Of a stretch of 20,941 bases of DNA, positions 15,849 through 20,941 are shown piece after piece. Each line of letters starts with the position of its first letter. Position 1 is the stretch's first letter. The DNA lies in the NCBI GenBank assembly GCA_903856555.1, contig CAIOCC010000237.1, forward strand, positions 1-20,941. Reading direction: 5' to 3'. Under the pieces are notes generated by a model, which was given only the letters and a program-made list of their open reading frames with translations, was not told where the DNA came from and made no database searches. Source of the DNA: an uncultured Bacteroidota bacterium. GTDB taxonomy: Bacteria > Bacteroidota > Bacteroidia > UBA7662. The position numbers were made by a program, and so were the translations under genes.

Positions 15849-16696
15849 CGCTTGGTATCCAAGTAAGAAGAAAGCGCTGAACCCAACACATTGAATCCCA
15901 GGACCATCGTAAAAATGAGTCCGGCCGGAGCCCAAACGAGGTGAGGCGCGCCCAACAAGAGGTACGGATAATGCTCCCGTAACATGGTTCCCAGCGAAGG
16001 AACCGGCGGCTGGACCCCCAGCCCCAAAAATCCAAGACCTGACTCAAGCAAAATAGCCGAGCCAAACACCGAAGCGGCCATGACCAACAAGGGTTTGAAC
16101 AGGTTGGGCAAAAGCTGAACGGTCATGAGGTGCCAATCCGAAAATCCCATCATGCGGGCGGCCATAACAAATTCTCTTTCGCGCAGGGCCAAAACTTGAC
16201 CCCGAACAATTCGGGCCACATCCACCCACATGGTTAATCCAATGGCCACAAAAACCTGCCACCATCCTCTGCCCAATGCCAACGAAAAAGCCAAGACCAG
16301 CATCACCGAAGGCAGGGACCAAATCACCTGCATCAACCAAGACAAAACACGATCAACCCAGGAGCGATAAAAACCAGCCACCATGCCTACCGTGGTACCA
16401 AAAACAAGGGCCAACACCATGGCCGCCAATCCGGTCCCCAGCGAAACCCGGATTCCCCAAACCAAGCGGCTTAGCAAATCCCTGCCCAGGGTATCGGTCC
16501 CCAACCAATGCCGAATCGCGCCCTGATGCATCAGCGGCTGCACCGCTTGATCTGGATTTTGGGTATTGGCATAGGGGGTAGGGTCCGGCAACGCATAGAC
16601 CCCAAAAACCGAAAGCAACAAAAGCAGAACCAAATACCCACCGCTTGTCGCCAAGACGATCCGCACGGACCTGGAATGTTGGTTACCTTCCTTCAT
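15845..16696 (-). CDS. ABC transporter permease, OppC/DppC family
   Basis: This 283-residue inner-membrane permease has about six helices. It shows the OppC/DppC signatures: HWLGTDTLGRDLLSRLVWG (63-81), the ATPase-coupling EAA loop EFVMAARMMGFSDWHLMTVQ (175-194) and FLGLGVQPPVPSLGTML (223-239). The family forms heterodimers with an OppB-type permease and uses OppD/F ATPases and a binding protein to import peptides or related solutes. None of those partners is adjacent: it sits 12 bp downstream of a GT2 gene, at the end of a three-gene minus-strand operon. Bacteroidota often keep such genes apart, so a dispersed oligopeptide importer is likely. A link to the glycan genes is possible but unproven. 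Confidence 0.9.
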   Translation of the reverse strand: MKEGNQHSRSVRIVLATSGGYLVLLLLLSVFGVYALPDPTPYANTQNPDQAVQPLMHQGAIRHWLGTDTLGRDLLSRLVWGIRVSLGTGLAAMVLALVFGTTVGMVAGFYRSWVDRVLSWLMQVIWSLPSVMLVLAFSLALGRGWWQVFVAIGLTMWVDVARIVRGQVLALREREFVMAARMMGFSDWHLMTVQLLPNLFKPLLVMAASVFGSAILLESGLGFLGLGVQPPVPSLGTMLREHYPYLLLGAPHLVWAPAGLIFTMVLGFNVLGSALSSYLDTKR

Positions 16697-16708
16697 CGTG
16701 CAACAAAT

Positions 16709-17911
16709 TTAGCCGTAGTTCCGACCCTTCCATGTGAATTTGCCTCGGTAACCCGCCAGACCGGCCCCCAAGGTATAGGGCAAATACCATAGCTGCGTCC
16801 AAAGCAAAAGACCCCAGTGGGCGGATCGCTCGTAAAAGCCGGCAACTGTGCGCGTATAATGACCATCCATCCATGCCTTGAGGCCCCAGGTCCCCAAAGC
16901 CATCGCAAGCAATCCGTATTGGCCTTGCAGCACGCCAGCAACGAGCGTTCCCAAGAGGAGGGCATGCATGAACCACACGCCTTTGAGGATGAGCGCAACG
17001 ACCGGATCCGGGTAGGCCCCTTGTTTGGAAATCCAACGAATACGCTGAGCCAAAAAATCCCGAAAAGAACCTAAAGGCGGTGTATCCACCATGGCCTGCC
17101 TATCCAAACAAAACGTAAGCGCTGAAGGGCCCTTCAAACGACTGAATTGATGCATTAACAAATCATCATCGCCCCCTGGATGTTTCCAATTGCTATCGTA
17201 GGGAGCGGTTTCCAAAAAAGCCCTGCGATCAAAAGCCATGTTACCTCCGTTGGAAATCACCGGACGACCCTGGGACAGGGTCGATGCCGCAATGGCATTC
17301 AAACTCATGAATTCCAGCGCCTGGCTCCTTTCCCACAGCGTGTTAGATGGCGTTAACCGAACCGGGCCTGCCACAAAAACCAAGCCCTTCCGGCTCTTGG
17401 CTTTGGCAATCATCGCGCGGATCCACTGCGGTCCCGGAACACAATCTGCATCCGTTACCAAAACCCAACGACCCCTGGCTTGTTGAACCCCGTAGGCGAT
17501 GGCACCCTTTTTGTGAGAAGGATAGCCGTCGGTCCCGTCCCGTTCCAAAACACGAAAGGGGACTTTTGAAAACTGCTCCAAAAAATTTCTTGCCTGTTCC
17601 GCTGATTCATCGGTGGATTGATCGTCAATCCATAACAATTCCCAGACAAAATCAGTCTGCTGCTCTGTCAAGGCGCGTAACAGAGGACCCATGCGCTGGG
17701 TTTCGTTTCGGGCGGCCACCAAGACAGTCACCCAGGGCTGGGCCTCTTCGGCTTGATGGATCGAACCCCAAGCAAGGCTCTCGTTGAGGTCCAGCCCCGG
17801 TCCATAGCCCTCTGCATCGACTGCCATTTGCCAACCCTTCGCAAAGAAGACCAGCATGCTTCTGTAAAAAAGCAAAAACACCCCAAAAACCAACCCCAAA
17901 AACCAAATCAT
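16709..17911 (-). CDS. Membrane-associated glycosyltransferase family 2
   Basis: This 400-residue enzyme has an N-terminal membrane segment (1-25), a cytoplasmic GT-A domain and two to three C-terminal helices (about 308-385). Catalytic signatures are VLVAARNE (63-70), IDDQSTDES (95-103), the metal-binding TDADC (153-157), GGDDD (246-250) and QRIRW (289-293), the last being the usual processive-GT2 acceptor motif. The end TWKGRNYG resembles the C-terminal WKGR segment of hopanoid- and carotenoid-type GT2 proteins. Start 17911 is chosen because its ATG overlaps the TGA of the upstream gene (ATGA), showing coupling; 17923 is possible. With the upstream flippase-like protein it may glycosylate a membrane lipid or build a surface glycan. 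Substrate unknown. Confidence 0.87.
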   Translation of the reverse strand: MIWFLGLVFGVFLLFYRSMLVFFAKGWQMAVDAEGYGPGLDLNESLAWGSIHQAEEAQPWVTVLVAARNETQRMGPLLRALTEQQTDFVWELLWIDDQSTDESAEQARNFLEQFSKVPFRVLERDGTDGYPSHKKGAIAYGVQQARGRWVLVTDADCVPGPQWIRAMIAKAKSRKGLVFVAGPVRLTPSNTLWERSQALEFMSLNAIAASTLSQGRPVISNGGNMAFDRRAFLETAPYDSNWKHPGGDDDLLMHQFSRLKGPSALTFCLDRQAMVDTPPLGSFRDFLAQRIRWISKQGAYPDPVVALILKGVWFMHALLLGTLVAGVLQGQYGLLAMALGTWGLKAWMDGHYTRTVAGFYERSAHWGLLLWTQLWYLPYTLGAGLAGYRGKFTWKGRNYG

Positions 17912-18945
17912 AGCGCCCTCCATTTCCTTCGACCCCTCAACAACCACCACGCACCCCCAACGAGTGCTGGAAATCCAACATTGGTGAACCAAATCAGCCA
18001 AGGCACCAACATCGCATGGGTCGGTACAGGAAGCAGGGGTCCAAAAACAAGGAAAGCGGAGAGGCCCCGCAAACCCAATTCACCCAAGACTCCCAAGGGA
18101 GCAAACCAATTCACTGCCAAAACCATGGCTGCCAAAAAATAAACCGAAGCCCCGTCCATTTTTAATCCTAGGAGAGCCAGCCAAAAAGCCCATTGACCCA
18201 ATAACAACAGATGACGAAGGAAGGACCAGGCCTGCAATGCCAACGGAAGATGATACGTCTGCGTGTAGGCCTGCATTTTCCTAAACATGGCGAGCCATGC
18301 CCATCCTGCCATCCATGCCAGTACTCCAAGAGCCACCGAAAGCCAAGCCGAGTCCAGAGGCGCACACGACCATTGCATGGCCCATAGAGCCTTGGAAGAA
18401 GGGTCCACCAACCACCAAGCCCCCGCCGGCACAAACAAGACCCAAACCCATTGGGTAGAAGAGGATAACCAGGTGGAAACCATGACCCTCGGATGTTGAT
18501 CCTTTGGATAAAAACGGCATCGGCCGGCAAACTCCGTTAACCTAGCGGGAAACCATAACGAACCCAAAATGCCGTAACATAGAATTGGAATGTTTTTCTG
18601 AACCCTGTTCCACCAAGACCGATGAGGGTCCTCATCATCCTCCATGATTAGACTCCATTTGATCGCATCCACCACCAACCCCAGCAGTGGAAGTACGATA
18701 ACCGCCACCAAAAGACGCCAACCATTGGCCAACCACCACATGGATGACCCGATCACCTTCACCACCGCCGGCGCGTCCACCAAGGTCCATGTTCCGGACT
18801 TTGACCAAAATTGCCCCAACAAAGCAGCCAGCCCCAACCATGGAACCAACCCCAGCCCTGTAGACCACCACCGGCTTTGGGTCAAACGAACCAAGCCCTC
18901 AGGCCACAAAGCCATCCCCTGACTTGGAGCAGTATTTTTGGTCAT
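17908..18945 (-). CDS. Flippase-like polytopic membrane protein (UPF0104 / LPG-synthase TM-domain type)
   Basis: This 345-residue protein is almost entirely membrane-spanning, with about eight tryptophan-rich helices. The loop after the third or fourth helix reads LWFPARLTEFAGRCRFY, resembling the conserved P-x-R-x-x-E-x-x-R segment of the UPF0104 superfamily, which includes the flippase domain of lysyl-phosphatidylglycerol synthase (MprF). APLGVLGELGLRG near the C-terminus also fits that fold. There is no aminoacyl-transferase domain, so it is the membrane part alone. Such proteins are thought to move or modify lipids. It is the first gene of the operon with GT2 and the OppC-type permease, overlapping GT2 by 4 bases, so it may flip or present the GT2 product. 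The family call is moderate because overall similarity is weak. Confidence 0.65.
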   Translation of the reverse strand: MTKNTAPSQGMALWPEGLVRLTQSRWWSTGLGLVPWLGLAALLGQFWSKSGTWTLVDAPAVVKVIGSSMWWLANGWRLLVAVIVLPLLGLVVDAIKWSLIMEDDEDPHRSWWNRVQKNIPILCYGILGSLWFPARLTEFAGRCRFYPKDQHPRVMVSTWLSSSTQWVWVLFVPAGAWWLVDPSSKALWAMQWSCAPLDSAWLSVALGVLAWMAGWAWLAMFRKMQAYTQTYHLPLALQAWSFLRHLLLLGQWAFWLALLGLKMDGASVYFLAAMVLAVNWFAPLGVLGELGLRGLSAFLVFGPLLPVPTHAMLVPWLIWFTNVGFPALVGGAWWLLRGRRKWRAL

Positions 18946-18959
18946 TCACCACAAAGTAA

Positions 18960-19586
18960 ATGCCCCAAGCACCAACAGCCCGCCCCACCGACAAAGTAAT
19001 CCTAGGGATTGATCCAGGTACTTTGCTGATGGGCTATGGAATCCTGCGCATCCAAGGAAACCGGGTATCCCTATTGGATGCAGGGCATTGGCGATTTCGC
19101 TCCACCGATTCCCATCTGTTAAGGCTAAGCCTCATTTTCAAACAAACCCTGGCCCTCATCCAATTGCATCAACCCGATGAATTGGCCATCGAGGCCCCGT
19201 TTTTCGCGCAAAATGTCCAATCTCTGATCAAACTGGGCCGGGCCCAAGGAGCAGCCATTGCTGCGGCCTTGGAACGAGATATCCCCGTTTTTGAATACCT
19301 CCCCAAAAAAATCAAACAAGCTGTCACCGGCAACGGCAATGCTTCCAAGCAGCAGGTAGCCGCCATGCTGTCAACCCTCCTTCAAACACCCACCGATCAC
19401 TTCAAAAACGACGCAACGGATGCCCTTGGAGCCGCCTATTGCCATTTCCTACGAATGAACGACCCGACAACAACAGCGGTGAATTCAACATCCACTCGAA
19501 CAACCAAAACAAAAGGCGCGTCTGGCTCCAAAAAGAAGCAAGCGTGGGAACAATTTTTGCGCAGTAACCCGGACCGCCAACTTTAA
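18960..19586 (+). CDS. ruvC: Holliday junction resolvase RuvC
   Basis: This 208-residue cytoplasmic endonuclease cuts Holliday junctions brought by RuvAB. The RNase-H-like fold carries its four acidic metal ligands: Asp18 in GIDPG, Glu78 in AIEAPFF, and Asp151 and Asp154 in NDATDALGAAYCH. The DNA-contacting loop includes FFAQNVQSLIKLGRAQGA. After the usual end near residue 165 there is a tail of about 43 residues: a Thr/Ser/Lys linker, then KKKQAWEQFLRSNPDR; tails of that last type are common in Bacteroidota RuvC. Only 14 bp separate its ATG from that of the divergent flippase-like gene, so the promoter must lie at least partly inside that gene. The start is the first ATG giving a complete fold; the short N-terminal extension may not be translated. 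Confidence 0.95.
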   Translation: MPQAPTARPTDKVILGIDPGTLLMGYGILRIQGNRVSLLDAGHWRFRSTDSHLLRLSLIFKQTLALIQLHQPDELAIEAPFFAQNVQSLIKLGRAQGAAIAAALERDIPVFEYLPKKIKQAVTGNGNASKQQVAAMLSTLLQTPTDHFKNDATDALGAAYCHFLRMNDPTTTAVNSTSTRTTKTKGASGSKKKQAWEQFLRSNPDRQL

Positions 19587-19610
19587 ACGATTCGATTCCC
19601 TTTAAACGAT
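19581..19610. repeat. 11-bp direct repeat spanning the two convergent stop codons
   Basis: CTTTAAACGAT occurs at 19581-19591 and 19600-19610, spaced 19 bp start to start. The first copy contains the ruvC TAA; the second, through the palindrome TTTAAA, contains the TAA of the HIT gene on the opposite strand. There is no clear hairpin terminator in this 15-bp gap. It could be a local duplication. Confidence 0.5.
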
Positions 19611-20012
19611 CGTATCAGCGGTCAAAAACCCCCGGATACGCGCAGCATGTTCCTGCAATTCCTCCGGAAGAGGGCGCAACTTGGGGCGAGCAAAGGAAAG
19701 CTCCCCGACTTCGTTCATGGGCACCAAATGAACATGAGCATGCGGTACCTCCAGCCCGATGACCGCCATACCCACTTTGCGACAAGGAAAGGCCGACTGT
19801 ATAGCCGGAGCCAGTTGACGAACCAAAGCCCAAACCGCTGAATAATACGGTTCAGGAACTTCGTAAATCGCATTGACTTCGATTTTGGGAATCACCAAAA
19901 CATGGCCAAATGCCAAAGGGAAAAGATCAAGAAAGGCCAAGGCATGCTCGTTCTCTGCAATAACATGCGCAGGGATCTCCCTCCGAATGATTTTCATGAA
20001 GAGACCTTCCAC
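19602..20012 (-). CDS. HIT family nucleotide-binding hydrolase
   Basis: This histidine-triad protein of about 136 residues has the active-site motif PHAHVHLVP (His91, His93, His95; the middle histidines attack the alpha-phosphate) and the N-terminal KIIRREIPAHVIAENEHALAF, a typical HIT/Hint nucleotide-binding segment. Members hydrolyse AMP-lysine, AMP-phosphoramidates or dinucleoside polyphosphates; the exact substrate is not known. The start is uncertain: GTG at 20012 gives the EGLFMKII alignment of family members, whereas ATG at 19997 has GGAAGG at good spacing. It follows greA by 11 bp on the same strand, a pairing often seen in Bacteroidota, and is probably co-transcribed with it. Confidence 0.92.
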   Translation of the reverse strand: MEGLFMKIIRREIPAHVIAENEHALAFLDLFPLAFGHVLVIPKIEVNAIYEVPEPYYSAVWALVRQLAPAIQSAFPCRKVGMAVIGLEVPHAHVHLVPMNEVGELSFARPKLRPLPEELQEHAARIRGFLTADTIV

Positions 20013-20023
20013 CTTCTCTGAAT

Positions 20024-20500
20024 TTAAAGAGTGATTTCCAAAACCTCCAGACGCATTAACCCCGAAGGCACCTGGACCTCAGCAACTTCACCTACCTTTT
20101 TTCCTAACAATCCCTGTCCGATAGGTGAACCTACGCTGATTTTCCCCGCCTTGAAATCAGCTTCCTTTTCCGAAACCAAGGTGTATTTCATTTCGGCCTG
20201 ATTGGCCAAATTGCGGAGACGAACGGTTGTCAGAGGCTGCACCTTCCCCGTATCAATTTGGGATTCATCCATCACACGTGCCGTGGCAAGCGTCTGTTCC
20301 AGTCGTGCAATTTGCATTTCCAACATGCCCTGAGCATCCTTAGCTGCATCGTACTCTGCGTTTTCCGAAAGGTCCCCCTTGTCCCGGGCTTCCTGAATCT
20401 GCCTGGCCATATCAGCACGGCCTTTGGTTTTGAGCTGATGCAATTCGACCTTGAGCTTCTCAAGGCCATCGCGGGTAAAAAAAGATACGGGGGTGCTCAT
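20024..20500 (-). CDS. greA: Transcription elongation factor GreA
   Basis: At 158 residues this is the standard GreA length. The N-terminal coiled coil (about 8-75) carries the acidic tip GDLSENAEY (42-50), with Asp43 and Glu46 matching the residues that reach the RNA polymerase active site and promote cleavage of backtracked RNA. The C-terminal FKBP-like domain has VGSPIGQGLLGKKVGE (123-138). ATG at 20500 is preferred because it yields the family N-terminus; an upstream in-frame extension would begin inside the terminator-like leader. The HIT gene follows after 11 bp. The U-rich tract of the upstream hairpin ends about 2-3 bases before the ATG, so expression depends on readthrough or on a promoter embedded there. 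Confidence 0.97.
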   Translation of the reverse strand: MSTPVSFFTRDGLEKLKVELHQLKTKGRADMARQIQEARDKGDLSENAEYDAAKDAQGMLEMQIARLEQTLATARVMDESQIDTGKVQPLTTVRLRNLANQAEMKYTLVSEKEADFKAGKISVGSPIGQGLLGKKVGEVAEVQVPSGLMRLEVLEITL

Positions 20501-20502
20501 AG

Positions 20503-20536
20503 CATAAAAATAAAGAACGCCCCTGAACGGGGCGTT
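20503..20536 (-). terminator. Intrinsic terminator downstream of the PorV-like gene, directly before greA
   Basis: On the minus strand AACGCCCC pairs perfectly with GGGGCGTT (8 bp, 20536-20516, loop GTTCA) and is followed by CTTTATTTTTAT. It begins 20 bases after the PorV-like stop codon. The tract on the plus-strand side is not U-rich, so it acts on minus-strand transcripts. The end of the U-tract nearly touches the greA ATG. Confidence 0.85.
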
Positions 20537-20539
20537 ATT

Positions 20540-20547
20540 CAAAAATA
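20540..20547 (-). promoter_or_regulatory. Possible -7 element for greA
   Basis: TATTTTTG on the minus strand matches TAnnTTTG. A transcript starting about 6-7 bases downstream would begin at the foot of the terminator hairpin. No TTG at proper -33 spacing is seen and the region is AT-rich, so a chance match is quite possible. Confidence 0.3.
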
Positions 20548-20556
20548 AATCAAAAA

Positions 20557-20941
20557 TTAAAGACCGTAACGCACACCAAACAAGTGCGTTCCGCCAAAAG
20601 GACTGGTTCCCCTGAAGGCGTAGTCAAATCCAAAATTGGAGCTGTTGAAAGGCGCATCAATGCTGAGACCAAAACTCAAACCTGTGTGCACATTTTGGGT
20701 AAATTCAGGATCGGAACCCGCATCCTCGTATTGGTAACCCGCACGGATCGCAGCAATTTTTCCGAAGGCATACTCCGCACCCACCCCGTATTGGTCGTTG
20801 GTAAAGGAGTTGGAGGTAAAGTTGGCAGCGACCGTTAAGCGATTCACCTTCTCGGCATCAAAATAAAAGTCGTACGATCCGCCAATGTTCATCAAAGAAG
20901 GAAGTTCCAAGGTCTGTGAACGTTGGGACAAAGTCAACGGA
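20557..20941 (-). CDS. PorV/PorQ-like outer-membrane protein, C-terminal part (runs off the window)
   Basis: About 128 C-terminal residues of an outer-membrane beta-barrel are present; the frame stays open to the window edge, so the N-terminus is outside. Strands with GVGAEYAFGKIAAIRAGYQY, LSFGLSIDAP and FGFDYAFRGTSPFGGTHLFG, ending VRYGL, match the C-terminal half of PorV/PorQ (FadL-like) proteins. PorV is the T9SS shuttle that accepts cargo from the translocon and passes it to the sortase PorU; PorQ-type paralogues are also common, so the exact member is not certain. A T9SS component near a T9SS cargo gene (the esterase) fits the organism, but the two are 17 kb apart and share no operon. 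A strong terminator follows the stop codon. Confidence 0.7.
   Translation of the reverse strand, partial: PLTLSQRSQTLELPSLMNIGGSYDFYFDAEKVNRLTVAANFTSNSFTNDQYGVGAEYAFGKIAAIRAGYQYEDAGSDPEFTQNVHTGLSFGLSIDAPFNSSNFGFDYAFRGTSPFGGTHLFGVRYGL

Overview
The window looks like part of a Bacteroidota chromosome (order not resolved; Flavobacteriales-like gene content) with moderate to high GC apart from an AT-rich first 0.5 kb. The evidence is: an esterase with a C-terminal type IX secretion (T9SS) sorting domain, a PorV-like outer-membrane protein at the right edge, a TonB receptor next to a HmuY-type lipoprotein, a DUF6588-like barrel protein, a Bacteroidota-style LptF/LptG permease, and mostly weak Shine-Dalgarno sequences. 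I see no phage, IS element, CRISPR array or rRNA. The coding strand flips many times, so these are several short transcription units rather than one island.

Layout. 1-500: AT-rich tract with one small, acidic, unrecognised exported or membrane protein gene (minus) and its own hairpin terminator. 607-1856: MFS transporter gene (minus) broken by a one-base frameshift. 1895-3169: secreted T9SS esterase. 3254-6148: TonB-dependent receptor plus HmuY-like lipoprotein, probably a haem-uptake pair. 6155-6891: SRPBCC protein, small zinc-ribbon DUF2256 protein and a CAU-anticodon tRNA, all minus.

6986-18945 is rich in cell-surface glycan and lipid functions, spread over five units: LptF/G permease, GT4 and GT2 (plus); GT9 heptosyltransferase-like protein and DUF6588 barrel (minus); Wzz-like chain-length protein and O-antigen ligase/polymerase-like protein (plus); then a flippase-like membrane protein, a second GT2 and a solitary OppC-type ABC permease (minus). 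Together they suggest assembly and export of LPS or another surface polysaccharide. No Wzx flippase, sugar-nucleotide enzymes or outer-membrane export protein are present, so the pathway must use genes elsewhere.

18960-20941 is housekeeping: RuvC resolvase (plus), then HIT hydrolase, GreA and the C-terminal part of a PorV-like protein (minus). A strong hairpin terminator lies between the PorV-like gene and greA, and its U-rich tract ends almost at the greA start codon. The most useful leads are this attenuator-like greA leader, a HmuY homologue without the usual haem ligands, the frameshifted MFS gene, and the flippase/GT2/OppC operon. I found no clearly new defence or mobile system.
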